Source: Cesiribacter sp. SM1 (GTDB taxonomy: Bacteria > Bacteroidota > Bacteroidia > Cytophagales > Cyclobacteriaceae). Taken from it: a stretch of 64,000 nt of DNA. Made by a program: the position numbers and the translations under genes. The notes beneath the pieces are model-generated. The model did not search any database, had not been told where the DNA came from, and saw only the letters and a list, made by a program, of their open reading frames with translations. Every line of letters begins with the position of its first letter. Positions within the stretch are counted from its first letter, which is position 1. The stretch is taken from NCBI RefSeq assembly GCF_020178975.1, contig NZ_JAHXBU010000045.1:62001-126000 (forward strand), read 5' to 3'. Below are positions 44,619 to 52,814 of this stretch, piece by piece.

Positions 44619-45422
44619 CTAAAAGAGAAATTTAATACCCAAGCGATGCTGCAATTCCTGATAAGCCCCGGAATAAGAAGCTTTCATGTACACATAGCTT
44701 AGCTGGTAGAAATAAGCAGTAGAGAATTTTTCGGAGAACTTTAGCTGGCACCCTGCCTCTACGACAGGATTCAGATGCCGGTTAAGTGTTGCCAGCTGCA
44801 AATTCTGATGGTTAAGCTTTACAATGTTGCCTATAGCGGTATCTTCTATTTTATAGTCCCTGTGAGATTGGGGGCGGCTAATAGCTCCCGCTAAAGGCAG
44901 CGTAAACTGAACGAAGTAGAGTTTCCTATCACCTACAGTTTTGATGAGCCGGGTTGTAAGTCCCGCTCCTATAAAATTAGACCAATACATATGGCTATCG
45001 TCCCAAACCGGATAATAACCCAGCCTGTAATTTGCAGTAAGCAAACTGCCCAGCTGAATTTCCACCCCGCCTACCCCGGCAACTGCTCTGCTGTAGCTAT
45101 GCTCCAGCGCTAGGTTAAGCCAGGTAGCTGTTGCGCCACTTTCATAGCTGGTTTTGGGGCTGGCATATCCCAGTTGCATTTTTAGCAGATGAGCACCATG
45201 CGTAGTATTTCCCTGCCAGGAAGGCGTTAGCATAATGCCAGGGCCACTACTATTTTTTCCGCTAATAAGCTGCTCTACCTGCTGAAGGTGAAGTGGCTGC
45301 AGGGAAACAGCAAACTGCTTGAGCCTGGGAGTTTGTGCAAAAGCAACAAAAGGCAGTAAAAGCAGCAGGAGCGCATTAACCCCTGACCTGATATGCAAGT
45401 GGATTACTGGTAGCTGGAGCAA
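44619..45422 (-). CDS. Predicted outer-membrane beta-barrel protein of unknown function
   Basis: This 267-residue protein has a signal peptide (hydrophobic VNALLLLLLPFVAFAQT, cleaved near residue 30) and then alternating amphipathic strands (for example LNLALEHSYSRAVAGVGGVEIQLGSL and KLYFVQFTLPLAGAI), ending in LGIKFLF with a terminal Phe. That points to a small outer-membrane barrel. I recognise no named family. It is the first gene of a two-gene operon with the serine hydrolase (no bases between). Confidence 0.7.
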   Translation of the reverse strand: MLQLPVIHLHIRSGVNALLLLLLPFVAFAQTPRLKQFAVSLQPLHLQQVEQLISGKNSSGPGIMLTPSWQGNTTHGAHLLKMQLGYASPKTSYESGATATWLNLALEHSYSRAVAGVGGVEIQLGSLLTANYRLGYYPVWDDSHMYWSNFIGAGLTTRLIKTVGDRKLYFVQFTLPLAGAISRPQSHRDYKIEDTAIGNIVKLNHQNLQLATLNRHLNPVVEAGCQLKFSEKFSTAYFYQLSYVYMKASYSGAYQELQHRLGIKFLF

Positions 45423-45700
45423 AACATTTAGAAAATACGATGCGAAATTACTGAAAAAGCAAAGTAGAATGTGTGCTCAACTAAACATTTTCGATTGCCA
45501 CCTGCTGAACATAAAACTTCGATTCCTGCCAAATAACACTGCCTTGTTATGCAGGGGCGCAGAAGCATATGATCCGGCAGATCTAAATTTCCATTATCAG
45601 CAAATCTTACTGGAGGCTACCATTCTCTTTAGGCACCAAAGTATTTCCACTAGTATCAGGCGTTGGCATGATATATCTAAAATAACAAAGCACAACTCCA

Positions 45701-46093
45701 CTAACTAAGAAGCAGGCTGTTAAGCTTTTTAATGGTCAGGGGCTTTTGCACAACATCATCAACTGCAGGGATTTCCAGTGCTTTTACTTTATCTTTCCAG
45801 CTACTGGAAGCGGTAAGGATCACCAGTTTTGTGTTGGGATGGTCGTGTGCATATCTTCGACTGTAGAGGTCTGCAAAATCCATACCCCCTATACCAGGCA
45901 TATTGATATCCAGAAAAATAGCATCAGGGAAAGGAATTTCCCCATCAATACAAAAGTCCAGGTACTCGCGGGCTTCCTTTACATGTGTTATGCATTTTAT
46001 CTTTTCCAGGTAAGCTGCGTCTTTTAATGTCTTACTGGTAAGAGATAAAAAATAGGGATCATCGTCTATCAGTAATATCTTTGATTTCTTCAT
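45701..46093 (-). CDS. Single-domain response regulator (Rcp1/CheY-like)
   Basis: This 130-residue protein is a complete receiver domain with Asp-Asp near residues 10-11 (LIDDDP), the phosphoacceptor Asp in IFLDINMPG, the Thr/Ser switch (VILTASSS) and the conserved Lys in VVQKPL. There is no output domain. It is likely a phosphorelay carrier or an effector that binds another protein. No histidine kinase gene lies next to it; the nearest signalling gene is the PAS protein at 47027, 933 bases away in the other direction. Confidence 0.92.
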   Translation of the reverse strand: MKKSKILLIDDDPYFLSLTSKTLKDAAYLEKIKCITHVKEAREYLDFCIDGEIPFPDAIFLDINMPGIGGMDFADLYSRRYAHDHPNTKLVILTASSSWKDKVKALEIPAVDDVVQKPLTIKKLNSLLLS

Positions 46094-47026
46094 TGTGTTT
46101 TAATCCAGAACCCACAAAATCAACCCTTCATTTACGCCAGATAAAAGCCTACAGGTGTGTATAGCTGCATTTTTTAATAATTACCGCTCATTTTGTATTG
46201 CATATACTTGAGTACTTGTTTTACTTATTATCTCCAACTTTGGTTGCACCAGACTCATGCTGTTTGTTGATCATTCATCAAAAGCAGGGTTACATACCTT
46301 ATCCACCACACCAGTTTTAGAGATAAAATGTGTAAACAAATAGGATGGATTTTTACAGTATCAGCCAAAAGTGTTCGCTGCCCGGGGGCCTCAACCGCTG
46401 TCTTACCTCTCTCTACCAAAAGTCTCATTTTGCCCAGGCTGTGTCTGATGAATAATTTTAGATCTAAAAATGATGAGTTTTGTCTCTGGACAAAGATTCG
46501 TTTTGAGGCATAGCCAATGCTACGGCGACAAAAAGACCTGCAGCCCAGGGGCAACATCCGTTTTTTTAGGTCGAAGGGTATTCGTCAGACACAGCTTAAG
46601 GGAACAGGAAGATAGAGAGCAATGCAGAAGTAGCTTTCATAATGGGAAAAACATATCAAAATGATGCGATCACCAATGTTTCCCTCCCGCCCACTGCCAG
46701 GCTTTTAGTTGAAAATATACGCTTAGTGAGGTACCGAACTACATTATGGAACTAAATCTTACTTCTGGCACCATATCTGTTATATGCGATTTAGATCCTG
46801 ATTTATTTTTTAATCTAAATTTTGGCTGATTTTTTAAACTACATCCAAAAAACCCAGGCCCACTTCCAACACATGGCCTGGGCTTTTTCATTCTGTCTCT
46901 GCCCTCTCTCCTTTGCCATCTGTCAGCAAATTAAGCCTCTGAATATGCAGAAATCTGCTTACAGGGGCACTAGTACAGCATTTTGCTGACATAGAGAAAT
47001 TATGGAAATTAAAATTGATACAACAC
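46094..47026. other. Long intergenic region holding a MITE-like element
   Basis: This is a 933-base gap between divergent signalling genes. Apart from the element at 46437-46596 I find no gene that can be defended; a minus-strand frame at 46255-46557 is a mixture of the element and unlike any protein I know. The right end is AT-rich and probably holds the promoter of the PAS protein. Confidence 0.45.
46437..46596. mobile_element. MITE-like element, copy 1
   Basis: The 160-base segment begins GGCTGTGTCTGATGAATA and ends TATTCGTCAGACACAGCT, terminal inverted repeats with 16 of 18 matches. Inside is the block GATCTAAAAATGATGA, which is repeated at 59909-59925 near the second copy with the same right end. 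There is no transposase gene, so it is a non-autonomous element or a remnant of an insertion sequence. Confidence 0.6.
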
Positions 47027-48445
47027 ATGAACAACATAGATAATGCAGGGATAAGCACACCCATAGAGGCTCTTTTCGGAATTTCGCAGGAAGCCTTATT
47101 TGTCATTGACCTCAGCAACGGCAAGTTATTAACCATGAGCCCGGCTTTTGAACAGCTCGACAACTATTGCACCACTGTAGTTAAATATTGGGCAGACAAG
47201 CAGAAAGACTACCTCATTCACCCGGACGACAGGTCGGCACGGGAAGCTTTTATGCAGGAATTGGCAGAAGCCGAAGATGATGAACAAAAAAAACTGGAAT
47301 TCAGGATATTGAATCCTGCAGGAGGTTGGGACTCTCTTTCAATCTGCTTTAAGATCATCAAGCGCGATTTGTCTGACATTCCCTCACTCGCTTTAGGTCG
47401 CATCAACCAGTGGGCAGGGCCTAAGTCAGATGCCAGTTCCAGTACTGACAGTAAGCTCCTGGAAGAAGTTTTTCAGAAGATCAACTGGGGCTTACTTGTC
47501 TGGCAGCCAGAGGTAAACGAACAGGGGCAAGTCCAAAACTTTAACCTGCTCTTGCTTAATGCAAAAGCACAGACGCTTTTGAATGGTGCTCCGGACCATT
47601 TAGGGGGTAAAAAATTTACAGATCTGTTTACAGGTGACAAAATGCACAAGCTGCTGAGCAGCCTCATTGCCTCATTTGAATCTCACGAGCCCCTGGAAGA
47701 AGAAGTAATATATGATGCACCCGATGAGCAGGCTTATTACATGCAGTTTATAAAACTGGAAAATCGCCTGCTGTTGAATGTTGAAAACATAACTGATCAG
47801 CGGAAGTCAGAGCAGGATCTGCTTAGCTCCTATTTCTCGCTGCAACAAAAGCAAAAAGAGCTCCAGCAGTACAGCGCAGATCTGGAAAAGAGCCTGTTGG
47901 CGCTTAAGCAGACGCTGAGCGAAAAGCAGGAGGAATATGGTAGCCAGTTAGCCGCTTTTGCCGATGTGGTGTGGGAGTTTAACACTATTACCAATGTAAG
48001 CAAAGCCACTGTAATCAGTAACCAGCAAGCACTGCCCGAAATTGATCTGGGGGAAAAACTGTGGTTGGATGCAGTACATAAAGATGACTGGGACATGGCC
48101 ACTACACGCTGGCTCAAAGCAAATGTTGAAAAAACGAAATATGCCTTCCGGGTAAGGATTAAGGTGCCCGGGGATGGCTACAAATGGGTATACTCTAAAG
48201 GAGTGCCTGTGTTGAATGAAGAAGGTGAAATCAGGAAATGGATCGGCACCCTTACAGATATTAACAGGCAGGTTTTAGCTGAAGAGGAGCTAGCACAAGC
48301 CATCCATCAGTTAAAGGCAGAAAATCCGGACTTGCAGCAACTGAGCCATCTGGAAAACCTTCTCTCCCATATGATTCATGTCCAGCAAAACAGGAACACC
48401 GGTATCATGGATAAAAGTGCGGAGGCAGCAGCCAGATCAATCTGA
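47027..48445 (+). CDS. PAS-domain sensor protein without kinase domain
   Basis: From the ATG at 47027 the protein has 472 residues (a TTG at 47015 would add four). A PAS-like domain is at about 10-130 (with ALFVIDLSNGKLLTMSPAF), a second about 145-255, then a coiled coil at about 255-300 (QQKQKELQQYSADLEKSLLALKQ), and a PAS_3-type domain at about 310-420 (KVPGDGYKWVYSKGVPV, IRKWIGTLTDI). The C-terminus is a short helix with no histidine kinase or other output domain, so it may act through protein contacts or be a truncated kinase. It is cytosolic. The lone receiver gene at 45701 lies just across the MITE. Confidence 0.75.
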   Translation: MNNIDNAGISTPIEALFGISQEALFVIDLSNGKLLTMSPAFEQLDNYCTTVVKYWADKQKDYLIHPDDRSAREAFMQELAEAEDDEQKKLEFRILNPAGGWDSLSICFKIIKRDLSDIPSLALGRINQWAGPKSDASSSTDSKLLEEVFQKINWGLLVWQPEVNEQGQVQNFNLLLLNAKAQTLLNGAPDHLGGKKFTDLFTGDKMHKLLSSLIASFESHEPLEEEVIYDAPDEQAYYMQFIKLENRLLLNVENITDQRKSEQDLLSSYFSLQQKQKELQQYSADLEKSLLALKQTLSEKQEEYGSQLAAFADVVWEFNTITNVSKATVISNQQALPEIDLGEKLWLDAVHKDDWDMATTRWLKANVEKTKYAFRVRIKVPGDGYKWVYSKGVPVLNEEGEIRKWIGTLTDINRQVLAEEELAQAIHQLKAENPDLQQLSHLENLLSHMIHVQQNRNTGIMDKSAEAAARSI

Positions 48446-48550
48446 GCCTAAGCTCTAAAACAGAAAAAAGTTAAGCAGCATTAGTGCAACAGGTAAAAAC
48501 CTCAAACCTCCTCTTCACGTACCAGAGGTACTTTTTAAACTGTTTTCTAT

Positions 48551-49498
48551 ATGACTATTCCTCCTTATCTGAAAGCAGGCGATAAAGTGGCCCTGCTGAG
48601 CACCAGTAATGTTACCGATGAGCAATACATCGAAAGACTGGAGAAAATTTTAAAAGAGTGGGAACTGCAGCCCGTACGGGGCAAAACCATTGGTGCCCGG
48701 CAAGGAAGCTTTGCAGGTTCTGATGAATTACGGCTTCGGGACCTCCAGGACATGCTGGACAATAAAGAAATAAAGGCAGTGATGGAAACTATGGGCGGCT
48801 ACGGCATCTCCAGGATCATCGATGGGGTCGACTTCAATAAATTCAAGTACCAGCCAAAGTGGCTGGTTGGTTACAGCGATACTACCTTTCTGCACAGCTA
48901 TCTGCAGGGCATGCTGGGGATTGCTTCCCTGCATGCCACCATGGCTGCCGACCTGGAAGAAGGCTACTATAAAAAATCATGGGAAAGCCTTAGAAAAGCA
49001 CTGTTTGGCGAACAACTGGCGTATAGCGTGGATGCCCATGCCCTTAACCGGAAGGGCACAGCCGAAGCAGTGCTGGCAGGTGGTAACATCAGCATTATCT
49101 GCAGTGCGAAAGGAACCTTTACCGAGCTGAACACCAATGGAAAAATTCTATTCATAGAAGAAGTGGGTGAGAAACACTACCGGCTCGACAGCTTCCTAAC
49201 CTCTTTAAAGCAGGCTGGCAAGTTTGAGTACATCAAAGGCCTTGTGGTGGGCAAACTCACCGATATAGAGGAAGATGAGCCTCCTTTTGGCAAAACACCT
49301 GAAGAAATAGTGCTTGATGCTGTGAAAGATTACGATTTCCCGCTATGCTTTGGCTTTCCGGCCGGACACGGTGGTGTAAATGTAGCGCTTACCCTGGGAG
49401 CTCCTGTTCAGTTAGAAGTTAGTGATGAAGGTGCAAAACTGACTTTTTTAGCCCATAAAGATCGTTTTGAAGGCAAAGCCATGGCCAGAATTTTATAG
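48551..49498 (+). CDS. Peptidase S66 LD-carboxypeptidase
   Basis: This 315-residue cytosolic enzyme belongs to the S66 family (LdcA/MccF). The nucleophile Ser109 is in LVGYSDTT, Glu203/204 in FIEEVGE, and His273 in FPAGHG, forming the Ser-Glu-His triad. The start KAGDKVALLSTS is also typical. LdcA removes the terminal D-Ala of muropeptide tetrapeptides during cell-wall recycling; MccF-type members cleave microcin C. Which applies is not clear. It is followed after 20 bases by an N-formylglutamate amidohydrolase, a likely operon. Confidence 0.92.
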   Translation: MTIPPYLKAGDKVALLSTSNVTDEQYIERLEKILKEWELQPVRGKTIGARQGSFAGSDELRLRDLQDMLDNKEIKAVMETMGGYGISRIIDGVDFNKFKYQPKWLVGYSDTTFLHSYLQGMLGIASLHATMAADLEEGYYKKSWESLRKALFGEQLAYSVDAHALNRKGTAEAVLAGGNISIICSAKGTFTELNTNGKILFIEEVGEKHYRLDSFLTSLKQAGKFEYIKGLVVGKLTDIEEDEPPFGKTPEEIVLDAVKDYDFPLCFGFPAGHGGVNVALTLGAPVQLEVSDEGAKLTFLAHKDRFEGKAMARIL

Positions 49499-49518
49499 CT
49501 GTACAAAAAATTAAGCTT

Positions 49519-50223
49519 ATGAATCAGTCGTACATTCTCAGCTGTGAGCACGCAGGCAACCTGGTACCAGCCCGCTATCATTCCTTGTTTAAAGGTAAAG
49601 AAGATGTTTTGTACACCCATAAGGCCATTGATTTTGGTGCACTGCGGCTGGCGCAGCACCTGAAGCAAGAATCTGGGCTCCCCCTTTACTACACACTTCA
49701 TTCACGCCTGCTGGTAGAAGCAAACCGTTCACCAGATAATGAAGAGCTTTTTTCTGACTACACCAGCGCTCTTGAAGAAACGGAAAAAAAGAGCATCCTG
49801 GAGGAATATTACTATCCCCACCGCCGGCAGGTACAGGATAAGATCAGCCAGTTGCTGGCAGATGGCAGAGCGGTAATTCAACTGGCGGCACATACCTTTA
49901 CTCCTGTACTGGAGGGCAAAACCAGAGAAGCCGACATGGGTATTTTGTTTGATCCGGAGCGTCCCATGGAACAGGCTTTTGCAGATGCTTTAAAGCAGGA
50001 ACTGCTGGCCCAGAATCCAAGCCGGAAGGTACTCTATAACTCACCCTATCCCGGAACAGACGACAGCTTTCCTGCCTATCTTAGAAAGTGCTTCTCAAAA
50101 GAACAGTATGGTGGAATAGAGCTGGAAGTAAACCAGAAGTTCTTTTTAAATGGTGATGCTTCTATCTGGGAAACGCTGCTAGCCGAGATATCAGCGGCTT
50201 TCCTGGCGGTGATCAGAAAGTGA
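49519..50223 (+). CDS. N-formylglutamate amidohydrolase family protein
   Basis: This 234-residue protein has the N-formylglutamate deformylase signature YILSCEHAGNLVPARY at residues 5-20 and a H-S-R-L-L-V-E-A-N-R-S motif near residue 62 with catalytic metal ligands. The C-terminal GGIELEVNQKFF is typical of the family. In histidine breakdown it hydrolyses N-formyl-L-glutamate to formate and glutamate; relatives act on other N-acyl groups. No hut genes are in the window, so the role here may be general deacylation. It is coupled to the S66 gene. Confidence 0.88.
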   Translation: MNQSYILSCEHAGNLVPARYHSLFKGKEDVLYTHKAIDFGALRLAQHLKQESGLPLYYTLHSRLLVEANRSPDNEELFSDYTSALEETEKKSILEEYYYPHRRQVQDKISQLLADGRAVIQLAAHTFTPVLEGKTREADMGILFDPERPMEQAFADALKQELLAQNPSRKVLYNSPYPGTDDSFPAYLRKCFSKEQYGGIELEVNQKFFLNGDASIWETLLAEISAAFLAVIRK

Positions 50224-50350
50224 TCATCCGGCCCTTTCCAAAGCTGACAGCCAGTAGCTTTACCATTTACCACAGGCTGATCAACGTGCGTTAAGGATTT
50301 AGGCTGCTGACAATCTACCTGTTATCATCTTCCAGAGTCCAATACAAGCC

Positions 50351-50443
50351 GTCATTCCCCTGAAGCGGGAGATCTGTTTGCTTTTACAGCTGAAATCAGC
50401 TTTCCTGTTTTTAGCTGACAGATCCCCGCCTGCGCGGGGATGA
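50351..50443. repeat. REP-like extragenic palindrome
   Basis: A 93-base imperfect palindrome has outer arms of about 27 bases: GTCATTCCCC...AGATCTGT at 50351-50377 and ACAGATCCCC...GGGGATGAC at 50417-50443. The GTCAT-C/G-rich-GGGATCTGT form resembles extragenic REP/BIME units found in many genomes. It lies between the convergent amidohydrolase and esterase genes and may act as a terminator or RAYT target. Confidence 0.55.
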
Positions 50444-50514
50444 CCATTAAGGAGCAATTGAGGCTGATGCTAACCCATAACTCACGTTAATAACCTGATC
50501 CAGTCGGCCTCCGA

Positions 50515-52182
50515 TTATTTCAGGCGCTCTGATTGCAGCAGGGCATCCACAATGCTGGCTGCGATGATCTTCTGACCGGCAGCGACCATGTGTACCCCAT
50601 CGGGTGCATAATAATTGAGCACACCCAGTAAAGGATGATATACATCCACTACCGTGCAGCCTTCTCGTTCAGCTACTGCCTGCAGGCGGGGCACTAAAGA
50701 CCTCAGACGAGCATTTCCCCCCTGGTATTTATCTTCGATATCTGTCTCACTGATGGGGGGTGGTGTTACAACAATTAACCCTGGCTTATCCTTTTTATAC
50801 AAGGGGTGCTTTTGAATCCTGCTTAATAGTTTTTCAAAATTAGCAACAACCTCTTCCTGTCTTTCGGCAAACTCCTGTTTAGTATCATTGGTACCCAGGC
50901 ATAGAATGATGTAATCGTAGCTTCTGTTTCCTATCCTTTCCCGGGCTTCTCTTAAGTAGCCATCAATATTCTTCAGCGCATTCAACGCTGCCCTTCCTCC
51001 ATTATCAAAGCCAATGGTCCGGCCCGAGCGCGAGATATTGACCAGCGCTGATTCGGGGATCATCTCCTGCAACTGGGTGACCCATCCCTCCTTGTTTGCG
51101 GCATTGGAATCTCCAATGCAAAGAATGTTGGCATTGATTGCTGCAGTATTGTTGTAAGGGATCAGGGCAAGCGCCTGGGGAATTTGCTCGTGCCCGCCTT
51201 CGAAAATAGTTAACTGGATGTTGCCCCACTCCCGGTACAAATAAATGTTACGCCCGAAAAGTGTCCGTTTCGGGTCGTAGTCCGGGTTGTATCGTTTTGT
51301 CAACAGCTCGATCACCTCTTTTTCCGACACCAGATCCGGATCGGAAGCTGCTTTTGGCATAATGTCCTCCAGGTCCGAGAGCCCCCATTTAAGCTCCCCC
51401 ACCAGGCGATTGTACATGTTGATGGAATGCGTAATGGGAACAGAGCCCTCATACCCATCATGTACCCCTTCATAAATGTACAGTTTAGCATCTTTTCGGT
51501 CTGCAGCGGGGTACTTTTGCTTCAGTGGCGACCGCTTTCGGGCTTCTGCCTGTGGAAGTAGGCTGTCGCTGGAGAGGGCTTGCAGAATGTCTTTGGCATA
51601 TTTTTGCCTACGCCCCACCGATTCCCAATACCAGGCTTCTATATCAGAAATGGGTGCCCAGGCCGAGAAGGATTTCACGGGGTATTTCCCATTCATATAC
51701 GCCAGTAAGGTGGCATAGCCGCCTCCCGACACGCCAATGATATGAACCTCCTCCGGATCTGCATTAGTATTTGCCAGAGCATATCGAATGGCATCTTCAA
51801 TATCTGCCAACACCAAAGGACTACCCATTGCCTGAGGGGTATTATTCGGGCCTCTGAAATGGGGATGGATGTAGTTCCAGTCCCGCGCAAGGACTTCTTT
51901 GGCAATAGGATCTTTCTGTGTATAGTCCCCACTCCAGGTGTGCAGGCTCACGATAAGGGGCTTGGGCCTTGTACTCCCGGACCTGTACATAAATGCCTTT
52001 TGGAGGTGACCATCGGCGGTGGAAGGAATTTCCACCTGCTCGAAAGGAGCCTTCCAGTGGCTGTTTTCGGTATTATCCCATACAGGATCCTGCTGTGCAA
52101 GAAGCCCTGAACACAGCAGCAAATGGATCAATATACACCATAAAGCACCGCTCACCCAATAACGCTTACTTGTTTCTCCCAT
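50515..52182 (-). CDS. Secreted alpha/beta hydrolase fused to SGNH/GDSL esterase
   Basis: This 555-residue protein has a signal peptide (1-29). Residues about 45-335 form an alpha/beta-hydrolase domain of the prolyl-oligopeptidase/acetylesterase type with Ser152 (GVSGGGY), Asp242 (GVHDGYEG) and His331 (EGGHEQ). Residues about 345-555 form an SGNH hydrolase with block I GDS (Ser359), block III GTND (Asn432) and block V DGVH (Asp528, His531). Two esterase active sites in one chain suggest removal of two kinds of ester groups (for example acetyl or methyl groups of pectin), which is inference supported by the adjacent pectin genes. It is the last gene of that minus-strand operon. Confidence 0.85.
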   Translation of the reverse strand: MGETSKRYWVSGALWCILIHLLLCSGLLAQQDPVWDNTENSHWKAPFEQVEIPSTADGHLQKAFMYRSGSTRPKPLIVSLHTWSGDYTQKDPIAKEVLARDWNYIHPHFRGPNNTPQAMGSPLVLADIEDAIRYALANTNADPEEVHIIGVSGGGYATLLAYMNGKYPVKSFSAWAPISDIEAWYWESVGRRQKYAKDILQALSSDSLLPQAEARKRSPLKQKYPAADRKDAKLYIYEGVHDGYEGSVPITHSINMYNRLVGELKWGLSDLEDIMPKAASDPDLVSEKEVIELLTKRYNPDYDPKRTLFGRNIYLYREWGNIQLTIFEGGHEQIPQALALIPYNNTAAINANILCIGDSNAANKEGWVTQLQEMIPESALVNISRSGRTIGFDNGGRAALNALKNIDGYLREARERIGNRSYDYIILCLGTNDTKQEFAERQEEVVANFEKLLSRIQKHPLYKKDKPGLIVVTPPPISETDIEDKYQGGNARLRSLVPRLQAVAEREGCTVVDVYHPLLGVLNYYAPDGVHMVAAGQKIIAASIVDALLQSERLK

Positions 52183-52189
52183 ACCTTTT

Positions 52190-52471
52190 TCAGCCCCTGT
52201 CTTTATTCATTTCAAAGTTATTAACATGCTTATGGATGATTGCTATCGCACTGGCAATGGCTATAGTTGTTTTATCCTTATCCCCCTGAATGGCTCCATA
52301 ATCAGTGATAGGCATCCTCCTGCACTGGCTAAAATCAGGAACATTGATAGCAGGCATAGCAAAGGGTGCCTCCACTTGTATTTCGTTGAGCATAACCTTA
52401 TTCTTCACCTGCTGAAAGGCGAAAAAAACAAGGGAAAAAAGGAGCATTAAGCAAAGAATAGGGTATTTCAT
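52190..52471 (-). pseudogene. GH28 polygalacturonase, N-terminal remnant
   Basis: The 93-residue frame begins with a signal peptide (about 1-20) and then reads INVPDFSQCRRMPITDYGAIQGDKDKTTIAIASAIA, the standard opening of glycoside hydrolase family 28 (the ITDYGA..GD..T.AI.SAI pattern). It then turns into unrelated sequence and stops. GH28 enzymes have more than 400 residues, so over three quarters of the gene is missing. Its ATG overlaps the stop of the shifted upstream frame as ATGA. The next intact gene starts 8 bases after the stop, as if the middle had been deleted. Confidence 0.7.
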
Positions 52472-52724
52472 ACGTTGTATTTTTCTACCGGCAGCATTTC
52501 AGGTCCATATGCATAGGTAATATTGCATCTTTCAGGGGTACATCATTTATCAGAACGGTTACCTGCAGCGTGGCCTGCTGGTTTATTTTGTATTTCCAGT
52601 CTGCAGCGCTTGGGGTCAGCACAAAATCTATCAGCTTTATCGGAGCCGGCGCATTCTGCGCAGTTGCTGACTGGACCATCAGCAGGTAAAAACATAGGAA
52701 TAGTAAAGAGGAGATTTTTCTCAT
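52468..52724 (-). pseudogene. Acetylxylan-esterase-like gene, frameshifted and truncated
   Basis: From the ATG at 52724 a secreted protein starts (signal ending SATAQ) and reads the N-terminal domain of acetylxylan esterase-like enzymes (DWKYKINQQATLQVTVLINDVPLKDA). The frame then stops at 52485. Shifting by one base near 52522-52524 (one A missing in a GCAAT context) restores the expected ITYAYGPEMLPVEK, which ends at a TGA at 52468. The alpha/beta catalytic domain (about 250 or more residues) is absent. Thus a 1-base deletion and a larger deletion have both hit the gene. If the sequencing is right, the product cannot be active. Confidence 0.7.
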
Positions 52725-52814
52725 GCTACATTGGCTTATGCTATTCAAATAATAGGGATAAAGGTAATTTCTGCGCTTTAACATCCTCCACAAACAGGGC
52801 GGCAACCTGTCTGG

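Noticed and set aside
45423-45708. Plus-strand frame between the barrel-like protein and the response regulator
   Set aside because: No family pattern, and it merely continues an antisense frame of the barrel gene.
46255-46557. 100-codon minus-strand frame as a transposase remnant
   Set aside because: It includes the MITE-like sequence itself and shows no transposase motif.
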